64,000 bases of DNA from Neptunomonas japonica DSM 18939. Lineage in GTDB: Bacteria; Pseudomonadota; Gammaproteobacteria; Pseudomonadales; Balneatricaceae. The stretch is from contig NZ_AUGR01000010.1 in the NCBI RefSeq assembly GCF_000422765.1, forward strand, positions 124,001 to 188,000. The letters run 5' to 3'. The position numbers and the translations under genes are program-made. The notes under the pieces are model-generated. The model saw only the letters and a program-made list of their open reading frames with translations, was not told where the DNA came from and searched no databases. Positions 26,672-35,266 of the stretch are shown here, one piece after another; position 1 is the stretch's first letter, and each line of letters starts with the position of its first letter.

Positions 26672-28084
26672 TTATATCAAGTTGTATATAAAAACTGTGG
26701 CTACAGCGGCAGGCGTGATAAAGCGCAATATAAACATAAAGATCTTGAAGCCGAAGCCATTGTGTATATCTAATTGGTTTTCAATAGCCTGTTTATTCAT
26801 AAACCAACCGACAAAGATGGCAATGAATAGGCCGCCCAATGGCATCATTAAGTTAGCTGTCACGTAATCAAGTAGGTCAAAGATAGTTTTATTTTCAAAT
26901 ACTGGAATAAAATTAAGAGGGTGCACGTCTGCCCACTCATTGAATGACAGGATTGTAAATAAGCCTAAGACCCAGATTGATATGCCGCCAATTAGCGTGC
27001 CTGATAAACGGCCAATACCTTTTTGTTCTTCTAGCCACTCTACTACCGGCTCAAGCAGCGATATGGCAGAGGTTACCGCTGCGACAACGAGCAGTGCAAA
27101 AAACAGCGTTCCGAAAAGTACGCCGCCTGTCATTTGCCCGAAGGCAAGAGGAAGTGTTTGGAAAATCAACCCAGGGCCAGATCCTGGCTCAAGGCCGTTT
27201 GCGAACACTAACGGGAAGATAGCTAGGCCTGCTAATAGAGCCACTGCGGTATCGACGACAGAAACAGCAACGGCTGTTTTAACGATGGAGACATTTTTAG
27301 GAAGATAAGAGCCATATGCCATCATGACACCCATGCCAAGGCTTAAGGTAAAGAAGGCATGCCCAAGTGCCGTTAAAACGCCCTCGGTAGTTAATTTAGA
27401 GAAGTCTGGTTGAAATAGAAAAGCGAAGCCTTGTGCAAAATCGCCGCTGCTTAATGCGTAGCCAACCATTACTAGTAATAGAATAAAAAGTATTGGCATC
27501 AAGATGTTGATGGCTTTTTCCATGCCAGAGCGAATACCGCCAGCAACAATAGTGATAACCAGCACCATAAAGACAGAGTGCCAGATTAGTAGTGTCCACG
27601 GGTCAGAAAGTAAGCCGCCAAATAATGCACCAATACTATCGGCGTTACTGCCTGTGAAAATACCCCCTGCAGATTGGCCAACGTAGGATAATGCCCATCC
27701 GCCGATGACCGAGTAGAAAGAAAGAATCAAGAACGATGCTGTAATTCCCAGCCAGCCTATCCAGGTCCAGCGTGATGATAGACCGTCACGTTGAGTCAGC
27801 ATGCGTAAGGAGTTGATAGGGCTGCGTCCGCCGCGGCGACCAATCATTACTTCTGCAATCATGATCGGCATACCGATAAGCGCTATGCACAGTAGGTATA
27901 CCAATACAAAAGCACCGCCACCGTTTTCGCCCGTGATATAAGGGAATTTCCAGATGTTACCAAGGCCTACAGCAGATCCACTGGCGGCTAAAATAAAGGC
28001 AAGGCGCGAAGACCACATAGGGCTGTCTTTACGCGCTTCGCTAACAGAAGCGTCTTCCGTGTAGGTTTGACTAGTTTGTGTCAC
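26672..28084 (-). CDS. Sodium-dependent transporter, NSS (SNF) family
   Basis: A 470-residue membrane protein with about 11-12 hydrophobic segments. The first segment carries the NSS signature (ILAASGSAVGLGNIWKFPY, then GENGGGAF), which in LeuT-fold proteins lines the sodium and amino-acid site. Bacterial members import amino acids with Na+. It is the last gene of a minus-strand group, 51 bp after the leucine dehydrogenase gene, so branched-chain or other hydrophobic amino acids are plausible substrates, by inference only. Length and topology are normal. Confidence 0.9.
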   Translation of the reverse strand: MTQTSQTYTEDASVSEARKDSPMWSSRLAFILAASGSAVGLGNIWKFPYITGENGGGAFVLVYLLCIALIGMPIMIAEVMIGRRGGRSPINSLRMLTQRDGLSSRWTWIGWLGITASFLILSFYSVIGGWALSYVGQSAGGIFTGSNADSIGALFGGLLSDPWTLLIWHSVFMVLVITIVAGGIRSGMEKAINILMPILFILLLVMVGYALSSGDFAQGFAFLFQPDFSKLTTEGVLTALGHAFFTLSLGMGVMMAYGSYLPKNVSIVKTAVAVSVVDTAVALLAGLAIFPLVFANGLEPGSGPGLIFQTLPLAFGQMTGGVLFGTLFFALLVVAAVTSAISLLEPVVEWLEEQKGIGRLSGTLIGGISIWVLGLFTILSFNEWADVHPLNFIPVFENKTIFDLLDYVTANLMMPLGGLFIAIFVGWFMNKQAIENQLDIHNGFGFKIFMFILRFITPAAVATVFIYNLI

Positions 28085-28135
28085 GACTTTTTCTCCACTA
28101 ATTTATTTTTATTGTGTTTTTGTTTTTTTATACCG

Positions 28136-29191
28136 TTATCTTCTTTGGAAGCGTTCTTCTGCCAGCGTATTGGCGATCAAGCCCGTAGGTAGGTTGCTGG
28201 TATCGCTGCGCAGAAATATTTCATTCAATGTGTCTGCAATGCTTTCTATATGTTGTGATACCTTTTGTGGTGTGTGGCCAACGCGATCATAGAAGATGTC
28301 GATAATGCCACCGGCATTAATAGCAAAGTCAGGTGCGTATAAAATCCCGCGCTCTTTCAGCATCATGTCATGTCGTGATGCTGCTAATTGGTTGTTAGAG
28401 GCACCTGCAATAACTGACGCTTTAATATTGGGTATGCTGTCGTCATTAAGGACTGCGCCTAATGCGCAGGGCGCTAGTACGTCAACATCAAGGGTTAGAA
28501 TTTCTTTTGACGAGACAGCAGTAGCACCTAGTTGCTTGACTGCTTTGTCAACATATTCTTGATGAATGTCGTTCACATAAAGCGTCGCGCCTGCTTCGCG
28601 TAAGTGCTCAGCGAGGCGATAACCAACATTTCCTACACCTTGAATAGCGACGGATAAGCCTTTTAGGCTGTCTGTTCCTAAGCGATGTTTTACTGCAGCT
28701 TTTAGGCCAATAAAAGTACCATAAGCTGTGGCGGGTGACGGGTCTCCGTTTGATAGCTGCCCATCAATACCTGGGCGTTCGGTAATACCCGCAACATACT
28801 CTGTGTTACGGCTCATGACTTTAAGATCAGGGACGCTGGTGCCTGAGTCTTCAGCTGCTATATAACGGCCGCCGATGCTTTCTAGGCAGCGGCCCATCAT
28901 CTCAAGTAGGGCTTCGGTTTTATGCTGGCGTGGATTGCCAATAATGACAGACTTTCCGCCTCCTAATGCAAGGTTCGCCAATGCTGATTTATAAGTCATC
29001 CCTTTAGATAAGCGTAAAGCGTCTGTTAGCGCTTCTTCATCAGAGGCATAGTCCCACATGCGGCAGCCGCCAAGAGCAGGGCCGCGGTTGGAGTTGTGTA
29101 CAGCGACAATAGCTTTTAGACCGGAAGCTTCGTCGTGGAAAAAGTTAACTTGCTCATGGTGATCAAATTCAATGTGGCTAAAAACTGACAT
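28136..29191 (-). CDS. Leucine dehydrogenase (Glu/Leu/Phe/Val dehydrogenase family)
   Basis: A 351-residue NAD-dependent amino-acid dehydrogenase. The N-terminal catalytic domain shows [37 protein letters not shown] with the catalytic Lys in the GGGKS region, and the proton-relay region [11 protein letters not shown]. The Rossmann part has [17 protein letters not shown] (GxGxxG). Leucine dehydrogenases have this length (about 350-360) and wording. It reversibly deaminates branched-chain amino acids to 2-oxoacids. The gene lies 34 bp after a 2-oxoacid:ferredoxin oxidoreductase gene and before an amino-acid transporter, which supports a catabolic role. Substrate between Leu, Val and Phe is not decided by sequence. 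Confidence 0.87.
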   Translation of the reverse strand: MSVFSHIEFDHHEQVNFFHDEASGLKAIVAVHNSNRGPALGGCRMWDYASDEEALTDALRLSKGMTYKSALANLALGGGKSVIIGNPRQHKTEALLEMMGRCLESIGGRYIAAEDSGTSVPDLKVMSRNTEYVAGITERPGIDGQLSNGDPSPATAYGTFIGLKAAVKHRLGTDSLKGLSVAIQGVGNVGYRLAEHLREAGATLYVNDIHQEYVDKAVKQLGATAVSSKEILTLDVDVLAPCALGAVLNDDSIPNIKASVIAGASNNQLAASRHDMMLKERGILYAPDFAINAGGIIDIFYDRVGHTPQKVSQHIESIADTLNEIFLRSDTSNLPTGLIANTLAEERFQRR

Positions 29192-29225
29192 ATTTACCTC
29201 GTATCCTTAACTGTTTTTTTAGTAC

Positions 29226-32200
29226 TCAGGCTTGTGCGCTAATTAGATCAACCTTGCTGTTTTTTTCTGTTTGCAGCTCTGTATGTAATGCTTGACGTTT
29301 AGCCTTGGCTTTAAGGTAGTTTTCTTCTTTTACTGGGCCATATCCTCGAATCATGCCGGGGATCTCTGCTAGTTGTTGGGCTGCGCTGTAGTTGAAATTG
29401 TGGCCGTCACTGGTATTCAGCGCTTTTTCTATCAGGTTTATATCGGTTTCATAGTCACGAATGATCTGTTTTTCTAAGCGGCGGTCTTCGCTCCATGCAA
29501 AGATGTCCATAGGCGTGCCACGTAGGCTTTTCATCCGCGCGAGCAAGCGGAAGACGGGTAAGATTTTTTGGCTGAAAACACGTTTTCTTGGCCGTCCTGT
29601 GTGCTTGTCTTTTCGAGCAATAAGTGGCGGGGCAAGGTTAAACTCTAGCGTAAAGCCTCCTTCGAACTGTTCTTCTAATTGATGTTTGAATGCTTCAGAG
29701 GTTAGCTGTCGAGCAACTTCATATTCATCTTTATAGGCAAGTACTTTGCTATAGTTTTCTGCAATAGCGCGGCTTATGTGAGTTTTTTTGGTGTGCTTTT
29801 TTTCGGTGCGGCTAAATTGTGAAAGACGCTTATGATAGCGTTGCGCAAGCGCTGCATTTTGGTATTGCGTTAGGTGTAAGAGCTCTTTCTCTATTTGCTC
29901 TTCTAAAGAGGGTAGCATGCGAACCATTTGTACTGTCGGAGCAGGCTTAACGACTTGTGTGACATTATCTAAATCGTGAGCAGCGCAACGGCCCCATAAA
30001 AAAGCCTTGAGATTGGTATCAACAGACGCACCGTTGAGCTTGATCGCTTCTTCTATTGATTCACGGCTTAAAGGTAATAGACCTTTCTGACAGGCATAAC
30101 CAATTGTGAAGAGGTTTACTGCCATACCGTCGCCCATTAGGTCTGTTGCTAGTTGGGTAGCGTCAAAGCAGAAGGTGCCTTCAGGGCGCGCTGTTGCTTC
30201 AATAACAGCTTGCATCTCTTTATTTGGCACTTGCAGGTCAGGATCGCGGGTAAAAGCAGCTGGCATAGTGTCGTGGTTATTAACAATCGCAAAGCTACGT
30301 TTGCTGTCTAGCTTACCGAGAGCTTCTTCGCTGGCACCGACCATGAGATCAAAGCCTATCAGCAGATCTGTTTCGCCTGCAGGGATACGTACTGTGTGTA
30401 GTTGCGCTTGTGTAGGTGCAATGCGAATGTGGCTCATAACGGCGCCAAATTTTTGTGCCAGACCGATTTGATCGAGTACACCAACTCCTTTTTCTTCTAA
30501 ATGCGCAGCCATGCCCAGTAATGCACTGACGGTTACTACACCGGTTCCGCCTACACCTGTCAGTAGAATGTTGTAAGGTTTGTTGATGGCTGCTGTAATT
30601 GGTTCTGGTAAGTTCTCTGCTGGAGGTGTTGCATTCAAACCTGCGGCTTTTCGTAAAGTTCCGCCTTTAACGGTAACAAAGCTTGGACAAAAACCACGGA
30701 TGCAGCTGAAGTCTTTGTTGCATGATGACTGGTCTATTTGACGTTTGCGGCCGCGTTCAGTCTGTTTGGGTAGCACTGATAAGCAGTTTGATTGCACACC
30801 GCAGTCGCCGCAGCCTTCACATATTTCGCTGTTAATAACGACGCGTTTTTCAGGGTCAGACATTTGGCCGCGTTTACGGCGTCGGCGTTTTTCAGCGGCG
30901 CAAGTTTGATCATAGATAAGAGCGGTGCAGCCCTGGGTTTCGCGAAACTCGCGTTGAACGGCATCTAAATCATCACGATGGTGGAAGGTGACGCCATCGG
31001 CGAAGTCTGCTCGGCTCGTGTATTTGTATGGCTCATCACTGACAATAGCCAAGCGGCGAACACCTTCACCAAAGAGTTGGTGGGTGATTTGTTGGACAGT
31101 TAGCTGTCCATCTACGGGTTGGCCACCGGTCATAGCAACCGCATCGTTGTAGAGGATTTTGTAGGTGATATTCACTTCAGCAGCCACCGAGGCGCGTATT
31201 GCGAGTAGCCCCGAATGGAAGTAAGTTCCATCACCTAAGTTTTGGAAAACATGTTGATTGTTAGTAAAAGGTGCTTGGCCAATCCAGGTAGCGCCTTCGC
31301 CGCCCATTTGAGTAAAAGTTTCAGTGCCACGGTCCATCCAAGTAGCCATATAGTGGCAGCCTATGCCGCCTAAAGCTTTGCTGCCTTCAGGTACGCGAGT
31401 CGATGTATTGTGCGGGCATCCCGAGCAAAAATGCGGGGTGCGTTCTACCAGTGAGCGTGGTTGGGCAAGTTCGGCTTCTTTGGCGCATAGAAATGCTAAG
31501 CGTGATGCAACCTGTTCACTTTGGTAAAAAGGCGCAATGCGCGAAGCGATAGCTCTGGCAATCATTGCAGGCGTAAGTTCGCCCAGTGTTGTTAGTAACT
31601 CTTGGCCATTCTCATCGCGCTTGCCAACAATCCTTGGGCGGGCATCGTCCTGCCAGCTATATAAGTAATCTTTAATCTGATCTTCAATGATGCCGCGTTT
31701 TTCTTCAATTAACAGCAGTTCGGGGGCGTCTTTGGCGAACTCTCTAATACCTACGGGCTCTAGTGGCCAAACCATACCTACCTTATAGAGTTTGATGCCT
31801 AGTTCGCTGGCTTTCTCGTGAGTGATGCTCAGATCATCCAGTGCTTGGAGTACATCCATGTAAGATTTACCAGTCGTGACAATACCTAAGCGCGGTGCTT
31901 GGCTGGTAATTACTGTCTTATCTAGCTGGTTAATACGGCAGAATTCTTGTGCAGCTTTTAGCTTATAGGTATGTAAACGGGCTTCTTGTTGCATTGGCTT
32001 ATCTGGCCAGCGAGCGTTAATGCCTTCAGGAGGTAATTCAAAATCATCAGGGGTTTTTATATTGATGCGGTCCAAGTCTAGGTCTGCAGATACTGATGAA
32101 TCGAGTAGTTCTGCTAATGTCTTAAAGCCAACCCAGCAGCCACTAAAGCGAGACATCGCCCAGCCATACAAGCCAAAATCCAACATTTCCTGAATGCCTG

Positions 32201-32714
32201 AAGGATAAAGCACAGGTATCATCGCATCGACAAAAGCGTAGTCGCTCTGATGGGGGAGTGTTGAGGATTTGCAGGCGTGGTCATCTCCAGCTACGGCCAG
32301 TACGCCGCCAAATTGCGAGGAGCCAAATGCATTGGCATGCTTTAGTACATCTCCAGTGCGATCAACACCAGGGCCTTTTCCGTACCATAAACCAAATACA
32401 CCATCATATTTAGCACCCTCAAATACATTAACTTGCTGAGAACCCCAAACGGATGTCGCACCTAGGTCTTCATTGATACCTGGCTGGAAAAAGATATTAT
32501 GTGTTGCTAGGTATTTTTTTGCTTGCCACAGTGTTTTGTCAAAACCGCCTAGAGGGGAGCCGCGATACCCTGAGATGAACCCTGCAGTGTTCAACCCTTG
32601 CAACTTATCGCGCTGTGCTTGCAGCATGGGTAAGCGTGCTAAGGCTTGGCTGCCTGTTAGGTAAACGCGTCCAGAATCTAATTCCCACTTATCATTGAGT
32701 GTTACATCTTTCAT
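29226..32714 (-). CDS. Indolepyruvate:ferredoxin oxidoreductase family protein (fused subunits)
   Basis: About 1162 residues. I place the start at 32714 (MKDVTLNDKWE) because AGGGAG precedes it; an in-frame ATG at 32744 has no ribosome site. The protein fuses the alpha/beta parts of 2-oxoacid:ferredoxin oxidoreductases: N-terminal TPP-enzyme part with GYRGSPLGGFD, ATP/TPP region with CSGCPHNTSTRVPEG near residue 438, a cysteine-rich Fe-S region (CEGCGDCGVQSNC near 631 plus further cysteines to about 680), and a gamma-type domain beginning LTGVGGTGVVTVSALLG. It decarboxylates 2-oxoacids to acyl-CoA. With leucine dehydrogenase and an NSS transporter downstream it suggests uptake, deamination and oxidation of amino acids. 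Confidence 0.88.
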   Translation of the reverse strand: MKDVTLNDKWELDSGRVYLTGSQALARLPMLQAQRDKLQGLNTAGFISGYRGSPLGGFDKTLWQAKKYLATHNIFFQPGINEDLGATSVWGSQQVNVFEGAKYDGVFGLWYGKGPGVDRTGDVLKHANAFGSSQFGGVLAVAGDDHACKSSTLPHQSDYAFVDAMIPVLYPSGIQEMLDFGLYGWAMSRFSGCWVGFKTLAELLDSSVSADLDLDRINIKTPDDFELPPEGINARWPDKPMQQEARLHTYKLKAAQEFCRINQLDKTVITSQAPRLGIVTTGKSYMDVLQALDDLSITHEKASELGIKLYKVGMVWPLEPVGIREFAKDAPELLLIEEKRGIIEDQIKDYLYSWQDDARPRIVGKRDENGQELLTTLGELTPAMIARAIASRIAPFYQSEQVASRLAFLCAKEAELAQPRSLVERTPHFCSGCPHNTSTRVPEGSKALGGIGCHYMATWMDRGTETFTQMGGEGATWIGQAPFTNNQHVFQNLGDGTYFHSGLLAIRASVAAEVNITYKILYNDAVAMTGGQPVDGQLTVQQITHQLFGEGVRRLAIVSDEPYKYTSRADFADGVTFHHRDDLDAVQREFRETQGCTALIYDQTCAAEKRRRRKRGQMSDPEKRVVINSEICEGCGDCGVQSNCLSVLPKQTERGRKRQIDQSSCNKDFSCIRGFCPSFVTVKGGTLRKAAGLNATPPAENLPEPITAAINKPYNILLTGVGGTGVVTVSALLGMAAHLEEKGVGVLDQIGLAQKFGAVMSHIRIAPTQAQLHTVRIPAGETDLLIGFDLMVGASEEALGKLDSKRSFAIVNNHDTMPAAFTRDPDLQVPNKEMQAVIEATARPEGTFCFDATQLATDLMGDGMAVNLFTIGYACQKGLLPLSRESIEEAIKLNGASVDTNLKAFLWGRCAAHDLDNVTQVVKPAPTVQMVRMLPSLEEQIEKELLHLTQYQNAALAQRYHKRLSQFSRTEKKHTKKTHISRAIAENYSKVLAYKDEYEVARQLTSEAFKHQLEEQFEGGFTLEFNLAPPLIARKDKHTGRPRKRVFSQKILPVFRLLARMKSLRGTPMDIFAWSEDRRLEKQIIRDYETDINLIEKALNTSDGHNFNYSAAQQLAEIPGMIRGYGPVKEENYLKAKAKRQALHTELQTEKNSKVDLISAQA

Positions 32715-32847
32715 GGGTGTACTCCCTTTATACGGAAACATCACACATCAATTCGTATTTTGCAGGGCTGTATTGCGCTTGCTTGGTGATTAGCAAGTGA
32801 AACAACCAGAGCTAACGCCTGAATTGACGAATGACGTTTCTTAGACC

Positions 32848-32861
32848 TTGATTAAGGTCAA
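32848..32861. promoter_or_regulatory. FNR/Anr-like box 1
   Basis: TTGATTAAGGTCAA fits the TTGAT-N4-(A/G)TCAA pattern bound by FNR/Anr-type oxygen regulators. It lies about 130 bp before the start codon of the 2-oxoacid:ferredoxin oxidoreductase gene, a fitting place for activation. Confidence 0.5.
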
Positions 32862-33176
32862 AATCAAAAAAGAAACGATCAAAAGCCGAAAGCAGCCAGA
32901 CGTTAAGAAAAAAGTGTTTGGTTCGATATATTTCGAGAGCTAATTACTAAACACGAGCTGAGTCGAGACTCTGCTTGATTAGAGATCTTTGATGAAAATG
33001 TGAATAGTGCTTTGCAAGGATGGCAAGCAGAGTGATGCGGTTGGGTTGTCATTTTAATACCTCAAACAAATACTGGATCTCAGTACTAGTTCACTTATTG
33101 TTATTTTTATCCGGCCTGTAGGCAGGTTTATATTTGCTGCTCTTGTGAAGCATTGGATGCAAAGATAGGTGATCTT

Positions 33177-33190
33177 TTAATCAAGGTCAA
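33177..33190. promoter_or_regulatory. FNR/Anr-like box 2
   Basis: TTAATCAAGGTCAA; its reverse complement differs from that of box 1 at two of 14 positions. It is far (about 460 bp) from the oxidoreductase start, so its role is less clear than that of box 1. Confidence 0.35.
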
Positions 33191-33304
33191 TAGCTATGAA
33201 CACGGGATAACCTAAAAGAAAAAGCTATTGAGTTTGCTGGGCGGTATCTTTCCGGTTGTTCCGAAAAGTTCCGATGATGTTGTAGAGCGCATTCTCGCAT
33301 CAAC

Positions 33305-33353
33305 AAAGTTTCGACTAATACGGATAAGTGAAGCCCGTATTAGTCGAAGCTTT
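33305..33353. repeat. Long inverted repeat with 19-bp arms
   Basis: Left arm 33305-33323 and right arm 33335-33353 pair over 19 bp with one mismatch around an 11-base loop; the core TTCGACTAATACGG is perfect over 14 bp. No T-run follows on either strand, so it is not a standard intrinsic terminator. Confidence 0.6.
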
Positions 33354-33387
33354 AAAATTAATTTTACTTATAAAATGCCTACTCTTC

Positions 33388-33418
33388 TAATTGAAACGGC
33401 GTTGCCGTGATTCAATTA
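33388..33418. repeat. Hairpin downstream of the flavoprotein gene
   Basis: TAATTGAAACGGC (33388-33400) pairs with GCCGTGATTCAATTA (33404-33418) apart from a small bulge, loop GTT. It lies 13 bp beyond the stop codon of the minus-strand flavoprotein gene and could end or protect its transcript, although no T-run follows. Confidence 0.4.
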
Positions 33419-33430
33419 AAATAGCTGTGA

Positions 33431-35041
33431 CTATTTATATTCTTCATATCGACCTGGCGCGATAATGTGTTGAGGGTCGATGGCATGTTTAAATTTTGCT
33501 ATTACATCAGAGTAGGCCGGTTCTGCTTTTGGTAATTTCCCCATAGCATGCGTCGATAGTCGGTAGGGGTAATACCCTTTATCAATTAGCTTTTCTAAGA
33601 GTTCATCGTGACACTTGAGTGCTCGTTCTTCTTCTTCTGGAAAATCACGATCATAAGCAATGGCGATAACGCTATCGATACAACGTTGGGTCAATAGTGT
33701 CATGGAAATTGCCGGATCAAAACCAAAGCTTAATAATGTTGTTTCTATTATTTCTTCAAGAGCACTCGCGTGTTCACCAGTCATAGGGGCTATCGGTGCC
33801 AACCATAATAAACCACAGCGGTCCTTGTTTGGATCAGCTTGGTCTGGTGCGGGTGCGGGGTGTTTTTTTCGCCAATAGGTACTCGGTATAAATGTATTGC
33901 TAGGCACTCCGCGTTTAAGGTTAATAACAGGTATTATCATTTCTAACGCTTTCTCTAAATCAATACCGGTAATCCATTGGTAGGGGCGTGCGATGTAGCT
34001 TGCGATTTTAAGGGTTCGATCGTCAATAAAATGAAGTTTTTTAGAGGGTATGTGGCGCAACGCTCTTTTAAGTTTTTTGCGTGCAAGTGCAACTTCTGCG
34101 CGTGTGCCATAAAGGGCTCCAGATGCGTTCCATCCGCCGACGTTTTTTTCCTTACTTTTTTTCGCGAGCCAGTCTCTGGGTAGAGGAGTGATGTTGTTTA
34201 CTTCATGCCATGGGTATTGTCCGAAGGCCGAAATGGCTTTATCGGCATTAACAATATGCATAGCACTTTTAACGGTGCCATCTAAGCGTAAAGGCCTAAG
34301 AGAGTCTACTAAATTTGGCAGTTCAACTTTGTCCACGCTACAAAAAAAGGCTTGTGAATACTCGGGAGCGGGCATTAACCAAATAGTCATTTGGGTAACA
34401 ATGCCAAAATTAGATTGGCTGAAAATTCCGTCAAGGTATGCACCAACCCCCCAGTGATATACTTCAGAAGCTTGGGCATTTGGGAAACGACCAAAACCAG
34501 TATGGAAACATTCTCCGTTGGCTAGTACTACTTCTAATCCTGATACTTTACTGAAATGATCGCCGTATTCTGTATGTCCAAACCCACGTTCTAGTGTATT
34601 ACCAATAATACTACACTCAGCAGAGGCTCCGGTTGCATCCATCCATAAATCGGCATGTTCTGATTGAAGAAATTCATAAAGCTGTTTTTGCGTTACACCA
34701 GGTTCAAGTGTTACATATGCCAGCTCTTTACTTAGTTTGATAATACGATTCATTGAGCTGAGATCTACAATGACACATCCGTCTGTTACGGGTACGCTTG
34801 AGCCATATCCCCAGTTTTTTCCTGTGCTGATTGGGTATAGAGGGGTGTTATATTGGTTGGCTATTTTTGTAATCTGCTGTACTTGTTCTCTATTTGTCGG
34901 CTTTAGTATGGCTGAGATACGCTGTTCTGTTTCGTATGTTGCTGTTTCATATTGTTCTAGTGTTTTTTGGTCTGTAATGATTTGGTTTGGCGTTAGGATC
35001 TGGGCCCACTGCTCAAGAGATTTTTCTATAAAGAGGGACAT
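33431..35041 (-). CDS. FAD-binding oxidoreductase of the vanillyl-alcohol oxidase / p-cresol methylhydroxylase family
   Basis: A 536-residue flavoprotein. The FAD (PCMH-type) domain covers about 30-230: LYPISTGKNWGYGSSVP, IVDLSSMNRII, YVTLEPGVTQKQLYEFL and the GNTLERGFGHTEYGDHF segment. The C-terminal cap ends in HAIDPQHIIAPGRY, as in the VAO/PCMH family, where 4-alkylphenols or similar aromatics are oxidised. The cytochrome subunit gene (pchC type) that a PCMH would need is absent from both sides, so it may use oxygen or another acceptor. Transcribed alone; hairpins follow its stop. The true substrate is unknown. Confidence 0.8.
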   Translation of the reverse strand: MSLFIEKSLEQWAQILTPNQIITDQKTLEQYETATYETEQRISAILKPTNREQVQQITKIANQYNTPLYPISTGKNWGYGSSVPVTDGCVIVDLSSMNRIIKLSKELAYVTLEPGVTQKQLYEFLQSEHADLWMDATGASAECSIIGNTLERGFGHTEYGDHFSKVSGLEVVLANGECFHTGFGRFPNAQASEVYHWGVGAYLDGIFSQSNFGIVTQMTIWLMPAPEYSQAFFCSVDKVELPNLVDSLRPLRLDGTVKSAMHIVNADKAISAFGQYPWHEVNNITPLPRDWLAKKSKEKNVGGWNASGALYGTRAEVALARKKLKRALRHIPSKKLHFIDDRTLKIASYIARPYQWITGIDLEKALEMIIPVINLKRGVPSNTFIPSTYWRKKHPAPAPDQADPNKDRCGLLWLAPIAPMTGEHASALEEIIETTLLSFGFDPAISMTLLTQRCIDSVIAIAYDRDFPEEEERALKCHDELLEKLIDKGYYPYRLSTHAMGKLPKAEPAYSDVIAKFKHAIDPQHIIAPGRYEEYK

Positions 35042-35220
35042 CAGTGTCTCCGATATTTATTATCTTTTAGTACAGTATTCCACTACTCGATTGTTTTGGG
35101 TAGTTCGTTTAATGTTTTATAGATGATTTTGAGTGGGAAGGGATGGTGGCGTGGTGTGATGAAAATGCTAGTGTTGGAGTTTGCATATCGTTAGATTAAG
35201 CCCATTGCGAGCTATAAGTT

Positions 35221-35255
35221 TAAAAAAAATGAAAAACCCGGCATGTACCGGGTTT
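35221..35255 (-). terminator. Intrinsic terminator of the rhlE-like gene
   Basis: Arms AAACCCGG (35234-35241) and CCGGGTTT (35248-35255), loop CATGTA; read on the minus strand the stem is followed by TTTTCATTTTTTTT. It is 12 bp after the rhlE-like stop codon. Confidence 0.9.
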
Positions 35256-35266
35256 GTTGTCTTTTG

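Larger units (their letters stand above)
32745..33430. promoter_or_regulatory. 686-bp intergenic region upstream of the oxidoreductase operon
   Basis: No convincing gene is seen. It holds two near-identical FNR/Anr-like boxes (32848-32861 and 33177-33190), a long imperfect inverted repeat (33305-33353) and a second hairpin (33388-33418) close to the end of the flavoprotein gene. It should contain the promoter of the minus-strand oxidoreductase-dehydrogenase-transporter operon. The 60-codon frame at 33228-33410 runs through the inverted repeat and is not supported. Confidence 0.5.

Noticed and set aside
32715..32744. Upstream ATG at 32744 as the start of the ferredoxin oxidoreductase
   Set aside because: No ribosome site before it, whereas AGGGAG precedes the ATG at 32714 with good spacing.
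33228..33410. 60-codon frame with a TTG start in the 686-bp gap
   Set aside because: It runs through the long inverted repeat, has no ribosome site and no recognisable protein pattern.
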